Source: Nitratiruptor sp. YY09-18 (GTDB lineage: Bacteria; Campylobacterota; Campylobacteria; Campylobacterales; Nitratiruptoraceae). From it: a stretch of DNA of 64,000 bases. The stretch spans positions 1,302,001 through 1,366,000 of the forward strand of contig NZ_AP023065.1 of the NCBI RefSeq assembly GCF_016593235.1. Reading direction: 5' to 3'. Of the stretch, positions 44,041 to 52,789 are shown piece after piece. Numbering within the stretch: position 1 is the first letter of the stretch; each line of letters opens with the position of its first letter. The position numbers were made by a program, and so were the translations under genes. The notes under the pieces were generated by a model. That model worked only from the letters and a program-made list of their open reading frames with translations. It was not told where the DNA came from and ran no database searches.

Positions 44041-45123
44041 CTAAAAAAGCTTTCCAATTTTTTTAAATCCATAGTAGTAAAGTAAAATACCCAAGAGCAT
44101 TACACCAGCAAAGTATGGCCACAGATCTACAAATGAAGTGCCGCGAAAAAATATACTCTCCGCTCCTTCAATATAATAGCGAAGAGGTGAGAAGAGTGAG
44201 AGCTTTTGCAAAATTGGATGCATTGCATAAATAGGTGTCCAAGCACCACTCAAAAATATTATTGGCATCATTATGAGAATAGCAAGTTGAGCTACTTGCA
44301 TAATGTCTCTTGCTACTGCAGCTATGAAAAGCCCAATACCAGCACTGCTAAGAATATAGAAAAAACTAAGAAGCACAAAAGCCCAAAAAGAGCCATTCAT
44401 TGGAGTATCAAATGCCCAAAGAATTACAAATCCAACAGAAATAATCGTTCCTATCAGATTGATAACCACTTGTGAGAGACTCTTTGCTAAAATTATTATC
44501 TTTGCATCCACAGGCATCAAGAGCATGAGATCCCATGTACCATCCTCTTTCTCTTTCACAAAAACCATCGCTGTGAGAATGACACTTAGGAGCGTAATCA
44601 CTGAGAGAAGCTCAGCTAGAGATATGAACATATGCGTGTCCGCATTTTGATTGAAAAGTTTATGGGTTTTAAGCTCAACTGGTAGATGCAGTTTTTGAAA
44701 TTCCAAAATGATATTTTGCAAGTAACTAAGCGTTATGAAGCTTTGCGCTGCAGCAGTAGAGTCTAAAAGCACATTGATGGTTGCTTTTTTACCTTGAGCA
44801 TAGTTTTTGGCAAATTCTCTATCAAAAATAATGCCTACCATAATATCTTTGTTAAATATTGCTTTGCGAAGATTTCGCTCATTTAAAAATGCTTTTGGTT
44901 TTTTAAACTCTGGCGTATGAAAATGTGAAAGGATCTTTTGGCTTACTCCACCACCGGTATAGTCTACATAACCAATCGTTACATTTCTTGGTTTTACCGC
45001 TATGCCAGCCCCAGCAATATAGACATCGAGAGTAAAAAAATAAAGCACAGCCAAAACCAATAGCGGAATTCGCAAAAAAGTGAGTATCTCTTTGATAAAA
45101 GTGACTATAAAGGAGCGTATCAT
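44041..45123 (-). CDS. ABC-2 type permease (second of pair)
   Basis: A 360-residue permease with one N-terminal helix, a large extracytoplasmic domain (about 40-170) and five C-terminal helices, the YbhR/YbhS or ABC2_membrane_3 layout. FVKEKEDGTWDLMLLMPV and MPIIFLSGAWTPI are typical. Probably the partner of the preceding permease and the tandem ATPase in drug export. Last gene of the seven-gene operon; overlaps the gene before it by four bases. Confidence 0.88.
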   Translation of the reverse strand: MIRSFIVTFIKEILTFLRIPLLVLAVLYFFTLDVYIAGAGIAVKPRNVTIGYVDYTGGGVSQKILSHFHTPEFKKPKAFLNERNLRKAIFNKDIMVGIIFDREFAKNYAQGKKATINVLLDSTAAAQSFITLSYLQNIILEFQKLHLPVELKTHKLFNQNADTHMFISLAELLSVITLLSVILTAMVFVKEKEDGTWDLMLLMPVDAKIIILAKSLSQVVINLIGTIISVGFVILWAFDTPMNGSFWAFVLLSFFYILSSAGIGLFIAAVARDIMQVAQLAILIMMPIIFLSGAWTPIYAMHPILQKLSLFSPLRYYIEGAESIFFRGTSFVDLWPYFAGVMLLGILLYYYGFKKIGKLF

Positions 45124-46235
45124 CGCATCTCCTTTTTTAGTAGCAGTGTACCGACCAAAAAGTAGAGGAGAAAAAATCCTACAAGTATTGCTAGATAGAG
45201 TATATTTTTTTGCGATGCAAAGCCTTGCCCAATGAGAAATGTATCATAAATGATATGGTTGTAGTACATCACGGGAAAGAGATGTGCTTCGATATAAGAC
45301 TCCCCTTTCATCGATGAAATCGGCATCAAGATACCAGAGTACAAAAATCCAGGAATTACCGTCACAATAACAGTAAGTACTACCGCAACAATCTGGCGCT
45401 TTGTAATGATAGAGATGAGAAGCCCTATTGAGAGACTTATGAGCACATAGAGTTCGCTTGCTACCCAATAGAGGAAGAAACTTCCTCGAAAGGGGACTTC
45501 AAAGATATAAAGTGCTAAGATAAAAAGCAAAAATATAGTAACAGAGTGCAAAAGAAATACGGGTATCAATTTTGCAGCCAAAAACTCAGACTTTGAAAGT
45601 GGCGATGCGTAAAAATTAAAAATAGTGCCTTTCTCTTTCTCTTTGACAATCAAAAGAGTCGAAAGCAGCGCAGGAGCTATCAGAAGTACCAAACCGATAA
45701 GACCTGGAACTATCGCATCCTCATCACGCATTGCCTGGTTAAAGAGTGTGCGCTGGTTGATTGCAATTTTTGGCTTGAGACCCATCTTCGCTCCGATATC
45801 TTGGGCAGCTTTGAGTATAGTTCCTTCTATATAACTTTGAATGGTTAGCGCTCGCATGGGAAAAGAGCCATCCACAAAAATTCCCATCTCACTTTTTTGC
45901 CCATGGAGCAGGCGCTTTTCAAAGGAGCTTGGGATGATAACGATTGCATCGATTTTTGCCTGCTTCATGAGGCGCAGGGCCTTTTGCTCACTCACTTGAG
46001 AGAGTGTTGGAGCAAAATATTTGGAGTGCTCAAATTTTCCTATCAGCTCAGCTGAGAGCTTGCTCGCATCATTATCGATAAGTAGCACTCTTGCATGCGT
46101 CACTTCAAGCCGTATCCCATATCCAAAGAGAAGGAGTATCATTGTTGGTACAAGATAGACCAGATAGATAAGTTTTGTACGAACAAGTTCTATAAACTCT
46201 TTGCGCATGTAGGCATAGATTGTGCGAAATCTCAT
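45120..46235 (-). CDS. ABC-2 type permease (first of pair)
   Basis: A 371-residue permease of the same layout as the next gene. Extracytoplasmic domain between the first helix (LIYLVYLVPTMILLLFGYGI) and the last five. IVKEKEKGTIFNFYASPLSKSEFL is the cytoplasmic coupling segment. With the other permease it likely forms a heterodimer. Overlaps the ATPase gene and the other permease by four bases each. Confidence 0.88.
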   Translation of the reverse strand: MRFRTIYAYMRKEFIELVRTKLIYLVYLVPTMILLLFGYGIRLEVTHARVLLIDNDASKLSAELIGKFEHSKYFAPTLSQVSEQKALRLMKQAKIDAIVIIPSSFEKRLLHGQKSEMGIFVDGSFPMRALTIQSYIEGTILKAAQDIGAKMGLKPKIAINQRTLFNQAMRDEDAIVPGLIGLVLLIAPALLSTLLIVKEKEKGTIFNFYASPLSKSEFLAAKLIPVFLLHSVTIFLLFILALYIFEVPFRGSFFLYWVASELYVLISLSIGLLISIITKRQIVAVVLTVIVTVIPGFLYSGILMPISSMKGESYIEAHLFPVMYYNHIIYDTFLIGQGFASQKNILYLAILVGFFLLYFLVGTLLLKKEMR

Positions 46236-47851
46236 TGATTTGCCTTATAATAATAAAGAAATATATCCTCAAAACTTTTAGCTTCAGGATGCTTTTTGTA
46301 TAGATTTTCAACTCTATCATCAACGATCTTTTTCCCACGCTTAAGCACTACGACTCTATCGCAAAACTCCGCTTCACTCATATAGTGTGTGGTGATAAGA
46401 ATCGAAATGCCCCACTTTTGTTTTAGCTGCTTCAAAAGTTCCCAAAACTGCGCTCTTGCAATGGCATCTACACCACTTGTTGGCTCATCCAAAAAGAGCA
46501 CCACAGGCTCATGCAAAAGCGCAGCTGCTACCGAAAAACGCTGATTGACTCCTAGAGGCAAAGAGGTTGGAAAATCATCCATAAACTTCTCAAATCCTAA
46601 CTCATGGGCATAGCGCTCTATGCGCTCAAGCGCTTCAAGAGGAGGAATTTGGTGCATATTGGCAAAGTAGATGAGATTTTCTCGCACTGTGAGATCTTTA
46701 TACAGAGCAAAGCGCTGGGATACATAGCCAATTTTTGCCTTGAGATCTTGTCTATCTTGCCCACTTTTAATAGGTTTTCCTAAAAGATAGAGCTCACCTT
46801 CATCTATTGGGTAAAGCCCCAAAAGCATCTTGATAAATGTTGTCTTGCCAGCACCATTTGCTCCAAGCAGTCCCAAAATCTCACCACGCCTGAGCACCAT
46901 ATCTATATGATCATCTGCCACGAAATCACCAAAACGCTTCGTAAGACCTCGTGCCTCCATGACCACTTCTGGAAGCTCAATGGCAACTTTACGCTCGGCA
47001 ATCTCAATCTTTGGAGGGATTTTGTTGTGCTGTAAGGCGCTTACAAAGAATATATCTTCGAGGGTTGCTTCTTTATGCTTTGCTGGCAAGGGTTGAAGCG
47101 AATAGGTCTTCCCATGGATTGTAAAGCACTCTTGGCACTCTGTTGGCTCGTAGACATACTCTTTAATTGAATCCACTAACTCCTCTGCCTTGCCACTTGC
47201 AATGATGCTACCCTCTTCAAAAAGCAATACCTTATCCATCTTTTGTGCCTCTTGCATATAGGCTGTGCTTACTAGTGCAATGGTCCCCTCTTCTTTGCGA
47301 ATATTATCGAGAATTTCCCAAAGCTCAAGACGGCTGAGGGGATCGACTCCCGTCGTTGGCTCATCAAGCAGTAGCAGTTTTGGCCGATGCAAGAGAGTGC
47401 AAATAAGTGAGAGTTTTTGACGCATCCCACCACTCAAATTTCCAGCAAGTCTATCTGTAAACTCTGCCAATCCTGCCATTTCAAGAAGTCGCTGACGATA
47501 AGCGTAAAATTTCTCATCCTTTTTTAGGCTCCTAATATCCGTGAAAAAATCGAGATGCTCGCCGACACTCAGTGTATCATAGAGCACAAGTCCCAGGCCT
47601 TGCGGCATGAGGCCTATATCTTTTTTGATTTTTTCAGCCTCTTTGGGTGAATGGTATGTCACATCACCAAAGCGCACTTCCCCTTCAAAAGGTATCACTC
47701 CAGCAATTGCATGCATAAGCGAACTTTTGCCAGCTCCATCTGCTCCAATGAAGCCTACAATCTCTCCTCTTTGTGCTTCAAGGCTAGCATGAGCGATACC
47801 TACGCGCTTTTTGTAGCGAACTGTAACATTCTTAACCTCTAAGAGCGCCAT
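46232..47851 (-). CDS. Tandem ABC transporter ATPase (YbhF-like)
   Basis: A 539-residue protein with two ATPase domains in one chain. Domain 1: GADGAGKSS, LSGGMRQKL, LLLDEPTTG, but the switch histidine is replaced (VSTAYM). Domain 2: GANGAGKTT, LFLDEPTSG and TTHYMSEAE with histidine, but the signature is degenerate (LPLGVNQRF). The standard site is thus formed by the Walker/histidine of domain 2 and the signature of domain 1; the other site is degenerate. It powers the two permeases encoded after it. Confidence 0.92.
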   Translation of the reverse strand: MALLEVKNVTVRYKKRVGIAHASLEAQRGEIVGFIGADGAGKSSLMHAIAGVIPFEGEVRFGDVTYHSPKEAEKIKKDIGLMPQGLGLVLYDTLSVGEHLDFFTDIRSLKKDEKFYAYRQRLLEMAGLAEFTDRLAGNLSGGMRQKLSLICTLLHRPKLLLLDEPTTGVDPLSRLELWEILDNIRKEEGTIALVSTAYMQEAQKMDKVLLFEEGSIIASGKAEELVDSIKEYVYEPTECQECFTIHGKTYSLQPLPAKHKEATLEDIFFVSALQHNKIPPKIEIAERKVAIELPEVVMEARGLTKRFGDFVADDHIDMVLRRGEILGLLGANGAGKTTFIKMLLGLYPIDEGELYLLGKPIKSGQDRQDLKAKIGYVSQRFALYKDLTVRENLIYFANMHQIPPLEALERIERYAHELGFEKFMDDFPTSLPLGVNQRFSVAAALLHEPVVLFLDEPTSGVDAIARAQFWELLKQLKQKWGISILITTHYMSEAEFCDRVVVLKRGKKIVDDRVENLYKKHPEAKSFEDIFLYYYKANQ

Positions 47852-48989
47852 AATTTTTCCCTACAAAGAGCAGTAACAGTGCAGTAGTTCCAATAAGTGA
47901 GAAAACAAGAGCGGCATGCATACCAAAATGCTCCCAAAGTAGTCCACACACATAAGCACCAAGCGCTCCAAAGAGAGCGACTCCTGCATAAAATACCCCA
48001 TAGACTGAACCTTTATTATCACTTTGCATGGCTATATAGGCTCTTGTGGCATTAAGAGTTGCTACGGTAAAGAGTCCAAAAAAGGCAAAAGCTATCCACG
48101 TAAGCAATGGCCTTTGCAAAAAGAGCAGCACAAGTGAAATAATCCCACTGATAAAGCCAAAAGCCATGATCTTGAGCGCTCCCACATTATCAATAAAAGC
48201 TCCCAAAAGATAGCTGGTAAGCGTTTGGGTACCTGTAGAGATAGCAAACAGCAGAGGAATGATCATCACAGCAACCCCTACACTCTTTGCTTGCAATGTC
48301 AAAAAAGCATCACTCCACATGAAAAAGATAAAGAGAAAATAAAAAAGAAGCATCCTAATAACACGCTTATCTTTTGCAGTGATGCGAAACTTCTGGGATT
48401 TTGGCTTTTTGGGCACATCTTTGACAAAAAATATCACTAAAATAAGACCTATGAGTCCGGGAATTATGGTAAAGAAAAAAATGGAGCGAAAAACCTCCCC
48501 ACTCTCTCCAAGTTTCCACAGAAGAAAAAAGGCAAGAAGCGTTCCTGTAAACTCCCCTGCGATATCAAGTGTCTTATGAAAACCAAAAGTTTTACCGATA
48601 CTCTTTTTCTTACTAAAACTTGCTATCAAAACATCTTTTGGCGCACTACGCAACGCCTTGCCAAGACGCTCTGCTCCCCTCAAAGCTGCAACACTTTTGT
48701 AGCTATGTGAAAACCCTATGAGAGGTTTACTCAAAGCTGAGAGCGCATATCCACTCACAACCAAAGGCTTGACAATTCCATAGCGATCGCTAATGAAACC
48801 AGAGAGTAGACGCAGAGCATACGAGACAAAGGTAGCAATAGCTACAATAATTCCAAGCTTATCGACCCCTTCGTGAAGCACCACTACCACAAAAATCGGC
48901 AAAATTGGATTGATCATAGCTGTAGCCATATCCGTAAAGAAGCTTACAAAGCCCAATATGACTACATTGCGGTCAATTTCCTTCATCAA
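47832..48989 (-). CDS. MFS transporter
   Basis: A 385-residue major facilitator with 12 helices. The loop 2-3 motif appears as SGFISDRYGIVKPLV, close to the G-x-x-x-D-R consensus. GAERLGKALRSAPKDVLIASF resembles the fosmidomycin/arabinose-efflux type of MFS. The substrate is unknown. It lies between the HlyD protein and the ABC ATPase in one operon, with overlaps on both sides, so one locus encodes two kinds of transporter. Confidence 0.85.
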   Translation of the reverse strand: MMKEIDRNVVILGFVSFFTDMATAMINPILPIFVVVVLHEGVDKLGIIVAIATFVSYALRLLSGFISDRYGIVKPLVVSGYALSALSKPLIGFSHSYKSVAALRGAERLGKALRSAPKDVLIASFSKKKSIGKTFGFHKTLDIAGEFTGTLLAFFLLWKLGESGEVFRSIFFFTIIPGLIGLILVIFFVKDVPKKPKSQKFRITAKDKRVIRMLLFYFLFIFFMWSDAFLTLQAKSVGVAVMIIPLLFAISTGTQTLTSYLLGAFIDNVGALKIMAFGFISGIISLVLLFLQRPLLTWIAFAFFGLFTVATLNATRAYIAMQSDNKGSVYGVFYAGVALFGALGAYVCGLLWEHFGMHAALVFSLIGTTALLLLFVGKNYGALRG

Positions 48990-50143
48990 AGCTCCGGAAT
49001 CTCATCGAGTGATTTTGGAAGTCCTTTTCCATCAAGAGATATGACTCCGATTGCTGGAAGTCCGAGTTTTAGCAAAGGATCTGGCTTGAGAGGCTTGAGA
49101 TGTACTGCATAGACCCTTTGGATCCTGTCACTCCTTACAGCTACCTCTTTGGGAGTAAATTCTGCTTTTTGCGCTATGCGTACCACCTCAGCCGCAATTG
49201 GTCTATTGGGATAGGCATCCAAAAATATCACTGCCTTATCGTGTAGCTTGATTTTGCCGTTGGAGAGCGTATCGACATATATTTTGAGATAGAGTGTTTT
49301 TGGATCGATGAGCGTTGCTATTGGCATACCAGCACCCAATACTTCGCCACTATTTGCAATTTTTTCCACCACATATCCATCCAGGGGACTTTTGAGAGTA
49401 AGCTCTGCGATGATAGCTTCGATCTGTCCTTTTTGTGCTTTGAGAGCTTCGATCCCTTTTTTGAGCCCTGCAACCGCCTCACGTAAAGCATCGAGACTCT
49501 TTTGAGCAGCCTTTGCATCCACTACATCGCTTCTAGCGATAGCGATGGCTTGGAGAAGTTGTGCTTTTTTTGCTTTGAGTGCTTGCAGCTTGTTTCTATC
49601 TGTTTTGTATTTAAGTGTAATCTCTTCCAATTTGTGTCTTTGGATCAGCCTTTTTTTATAGAGATCTTTGATACGCAGATAGTCTTTCTGATCTTGTGCT
49701 GCGACCTCCTTTTGCGAAGCTATAGCGCTTTGGAGCTCTTGGAGCTGCTTCTCTTTTGCTCGAAAAGCTAATATGGCTTTTTTAAGAAGCTCGGGAATCT
49801 TCGTCTCATTGATTCTAAGCTCAATCTCTTTGACTTTGAGCTCTTTTTGCTTTGCTTCTATCTGCTTTTGAAGAGCCTCTTTTTGCTTTTGAAACTCTTT
49901 GCTCTCTAAAACAGCTATTACATCACCTTTTTTGATTGCATCTCCATCATCGAAGAATATCCTTGCCACTCTCCCAGGATATTTAGTATTGAGATTGACA
50001 AGATCGCCATCAAATCTCCCAACCCCTTCGATTAAGTTTGGTGGCAACTCTTTTGGGTGGAGTTTGATATAAATAAGCAGTGCAGCTACTATAAAAAGAG
50101 CTAAAGCAAAAAAGCCAACCCAATATTTTTGGACTATTTTCAT
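48986..50143 (-). CDS. HlyD-family periplasmic adaptor
   Basis: A 385-residue membrane-fusion protein. One helix (FFALALFIVAALLIYI), first half of the lipoyl domain with GRVARIFFDDGDAIKKGDVIAVLE, a long alpha-helical hairpin (about 85-235), and the second lipoyl half with LKSPLDGYVVEKIANSGEVL. It probably links the ABC transporter to an outer-membrane channel such as the TolC homologue encoded at 54343. Overlaps both neighbours by four bases. Confidence 0.9.
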   Translation of the reverse strand: MKIVQKYWVGFFALALFIVAALLIYIKLHPKELPPNLIEGVGRFDGDLVNLNTKYPGRVARIFFDDGDAIKKGDVIAVLESKEFQKQKEALQKQIEAKQKELKVKEIELRINETKIPELLKKAILAFRAKEKQLQELQSAIASQKEVAAQDQKDYLRIKDLYKKRLIQRHKLEEITLKYKTDRNKLQALKAKKAQLLQAIAIARSDVVDAKAAQKSLDALREAVAGLKKGIEALKAQKGQIEAIIAELTLKSPLDGYVVEKIANSGEVLGAGMPIATLIDPKTLYLKIYVDTLSNGKIKLHDKAVIFLDAYPNRPIAAEVVRIAQKAEFTPKEVAVRSDRIQRVYAVHLKPLKPDPLLKLGLPAIGVISLDGKGLPKSLDEIPEL

Positions 50144-51000
50144 ACTAGATCCTTTAATACTTCTTGAGTCTTTTGTCGTCCAATCTCAATGATCTCATAA
50201 GCTTTATGAAAATCAAGTGTTCCAGCGATGCTTTTTGGTATCTCAATCAATACATCTGGAGGATAGCCGCCAATGCGGTAGTTTGAAAGGGTTCTTTGCA
50301 TAGAATCAATGGTCATATCGATAATATCAAAAAGATGATACTCATCTTGTTTATCTTCAAAAATTTTTCTCGCCTTTTCTACCATATCATTTGCAATTAC
50401 CTCAAGCTTCGACTCTTTTTGTATTACCTCATTCGGTATTTTAACCTTTGGCGGTTCTCCTTCTCCAAGCAACGATACTGCTATAGTTAAATCACTAGGA
50501 GATGCCATAGTAGGGGCTACTGGCAACGGATTCAAAATACCTCCATCTACTAAAAGCATTCCCTCTTTTTCAATAGGCGTAAAAAAGGAAGGAATAGCAA
50601 TAGAAGCGCGGATAGCTTCCAAGAGATCACCTTCTTGGAACCATACCTCCCTATTGCGCTTAAGATCAGTAGCAACAGCTGTATAATTGATAGAAAGATC
50701 TTCTATTTTGACATCTCCCATAATCTGCCTAAGTTTTCTCATCACACGATCTCCGCCCACAAGACCGCGCTTATCAAAGGAAAAATCTAAAAGCTTCATC
50801 ACATCAAATGCATCAAGCCCCAAAACCCACTCTTTATATTCATCCAATTTTCCAGCAGCCCAAAGACCTCCAATGAGAGCACCCATAGAAGCACCACTAA
50901 TAGCAGTAATCTCAAAATGCTTCGCAAGCTCCTCTATAGCGCCAATATGGGCATATCCTCGCGCTCCCCCGCTACCAAGTACTAAAGCGATCTTTTTCAT
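50140..51000 (-). CDS. Patatin-like phospholipase (RssA-like)
   Basis: A 286-residue patatin-family lipid acyl hydrolase. Oxyanion loop VLGSGGARGYAHIG, nucleophile motif GASMGAL (serine), and the catalytic aspartate in DGGILNPLP. No signal peptide, so it is probably cytoplasmic or membrane-associated. It sits between the TetR regulator and the HlyD adaptor, with four-base overlaps, which is unusual company for an efflux operon; it may remodel lipids damaged by the exported compound, but this is a guess. Confidence 0.9.
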   Translation of the reverse strand: MKKIALVLGSGGARGYAHIGAIEELAKHFEITAISGASMGALIGGLWAAGKLDEYKEWVLGLDAFDVMKLLDFSFDKRGLVGGDRVMRKLRQIMGDVKIEDLSINYTAVATDLKRNREVWFQEGDLLEAIRASIAIPSFFTPIEKEGMLLVDGGILNPLPVAPTMASPSDLTIAVSLLGEGEPPKVKIPNEVIQKESKLEVIANDMVEKARKIFEDKQDEYHLFDIIDMTIDSMQRTLSNYRIGGYPPDVLIEIPKSIAGTLDFHKAYEIIEIGRQKTQEVLKDLV

Positions 51001-51605
51001 TGTTGCACACCTTGCAAAAAGAGCTCCACAACTTTTGTTGGGCGCAGATCCTCACCATGGATGAGCCAATACTCTACATAACCGTTAGTAAAAGAGTTAA
51101 AGAGATATGCGAGCTTCAAAAAGTTCTCCTCTTTCAAAGGCTTATGCACATGCATCTTCGCAAACCACGATGCAACCATTTTATGAATTGGCTCAATAAG
51201 AGCATATTGTCTCTTTTCCATTTTGAGAAAATAGAACGGATCACCCATCAATGGATCTTCAATCGCTCTTCTTTTTTGTTGAAATACCTCAAATTTCAAC
51301 CTCACATAAATTTGTAGACACTGTAGAGGATCTTCGATATTTTTTGTGTGCTCTTTGAGCAATGCATGAAACTTCTTTATCTGATACTCAACGTAAGCTA
51401 AAAAGAGATCCTCTTTAGAAGCAAAAATCTTATACAATGCCCCCACTGATATTCCAAGATATTTGGCAATATCTTGCATTTTGAGCTGTGCAAATCCCTC
51501 TTTTTCGATCAAATTGGAGATCTCTTCAAGAAATATCTTGCGTTTTGTTGCTTGGACTTTAAGCTTTAGTATCTCTTTCATCAATGCCTCTTCATTTGCA
51601 ATCAT
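50997..51605 (-). CDS. TetR-family transcriptional regulator
   Basis: A 202-residue repressor. The N-terminal HTH (about 20-65) has EEISNLIEKEGFAQLKMQDIAKYLGISVGALYKIFASKEDLF split in the usual helices, and the C-terminal domain binds a ligand. It is the first gene of the ABC/MFS operon and faces the EmrAB-TolC operon across 67 bases, so it probably represses both from the palindrome in this gap. Confidence 0.92.
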   Translation of the reverse strand: MIANEEALMKEILKLKVQATKRKIFLEEISNLIEKEGFAQLKMQDIAKYLGISVGALYKIFASKEDLFLAYVEYQIKKFHALLKEHTKNIEDPLQCLQIYVRLKFEVFQQKRRAIEDPLMGDPFYFLKMEKRQYALIEPIHKMVASWFAKMHVHKPLKEENFLKLAYLFNSFTNGYVEYWLIHGEDLRPTKVVELFLQGVQQ

Positions 51606-51645
51606 TATATCTCAGCCATTCTTAATGAAAAATTATATATCATTT

Positions 51646-51664
51646 TTGTGAATCTCATTCACAA
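51646..51664. promoter_or_regulatory. Palindromic operator for the TetR regulator
   Basis: TTGTGAAT, CTC, ATTCACAA: perfect 8-bp half-sites in the 67-base gap between the divergent efflux operons. A TATATA-like -10 box for the plus strand lies just upstream at 51634-51639, and the start site would fall in the palindrome. Confidence 0.65.
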
Positions 51665-51672
51665 GGGTAGCA

Positions 51673-52788
51673 ATGAGCAAAAAGATCGGCTCAATTATAA
51701 TCATTTTACTTCTAATCTTTTTTGGATGGCTTGGATTTGATTATCTGCACTATAGAAAAGTCAATGCTGTCAGTGACGCAGCATTTATCAAAAGTGATGA
51801 TCTAGCACTGCTTAGTTTCAAAGTTGGTGGCAAAGTGATTGCAATGAATAAAAATGAGCACCAAAAGATCAAAAAAGGTGAAGTGCTAGCGCAAATTGAT
51901 CCTACCGACTTTCTGAAAGCAAAAGAGAAATTAATGCATAAAAAAGAGGCACTTGAAAAAAAGATAGAGGCTTTGCAGCTTAAGCGCGTAAGAGTGCAAA
52001 AAAACCTTACTCTCCAAAGCCTGATAGCAGATCAAGAGATAGAGGCTCTTGGTAAAGAGATAGCAGCAAAAAATGCACAATGCGAGGCTTTGGGGGCAAA
52101 ACTGGAAAAAATTGCAAAAGATGAGCAGCGTTTCAAAGTCCTCTTGCAAAAAAGACTTATAGCAAGAGAAAAATATGAGACTATCCATACGCAAAGAGTT
52201 GCACTCCAAAAAGAGCTCAAAGCGATGCAAAAAGCTATAGAAGCACTGCACATCAAGCAGCAAGAGCTAGGCAACAGAGCAAAAATTGCAAAAAACCAAA
52301 AAAATTCTATCAAAGAGCTTGCTAAACAGATCGCATCACTCACAAAAGAGAAAGCCGCCCTGGCTAGCACAATCGATGAACTCAATCTCAAAATCTCCTA
52401 CACAAAGCTCTTTGCTCCATTTGATGGAGTTATTGCCAAGAAGTTTTTTGATGCTCCAAAAGTGATCAAAAAAGGTAGTCCTGTCTATGCTATTACAGAT
52501 CCTATGAAGCTTTACTGCGAAGTGCTGCTTTCAGAAAAAAAGATGCACGGAGTTAAACCCGGCAATAGCGTAAAAATAGAAGTAGATGCAGTGCCGGATA
52601 AAACATATAATGGTGTTGTTGAATCGATTGCTCCTACATCTGCAGCCACTTTTAGCTTGGTGCCTCGCGATATAGCAAGCGGCGAGTTCACGAAGCTCGA
52701 CCAGCGCTTCAAAGTACGCATAAAGCTTGATAATATCGAAGGACTTCGTGCAGGTATGGGTGCAACTGTGGCAATAGAGAGGAGATAG
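51673..52788 (+). CDS. EmrA-like HlyD adaptor
   Basis: A 371-residue membrane-fusion protein. One helix (IIIILLLIFFGWLGFDYL), lipoyl half ALLSFKVGGKVIAMNKNEHQKIKKGEVLAQIDP, long coiled-coil hairpin (about 95-235), second half with YTKLFAPFDGVIAKKFF, and a beta-barrel. The EmrA-type partner of the DHA2 transporter encoded directly after it. AAGGGTAGCA precedes the ATG. Start of the emrAB-tolC-like operon. Confidence 0.93.
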   Translation: MSKKIGSIIIILLLIFFGWLGFDYLHYRKVNAVSDAAFIKSDDLALLSFKVGGKVIAMNKNEHQKIKKGEVLAQIDPTDFLKAKEKLMHKKEALEKKIEALQLKRVRVQKNLTLQSLIADQEIEALGKEIAAKNAQCEALGAKLEKIAKDEQRFKVLLQKRLIAREKYETIHTQRVALQKELKAMQKAIEALHIKQQELGNRAKIAKNQKNSIKELAKQIASLTKEKAALASTIDELNLKISYTKLFAPFDGVIAKKFFDAPKVIKKGSPVYAITDPMKLYCEVLLSEKKMHGVKPGNSVKIEVDAVPDKTYNGVVESIAPTSAATFSLVPRDIASGEFTKLDQRFKVRIKLDNIEGLRAGMGATVAIERR

Positions 52789-52789
52789 C

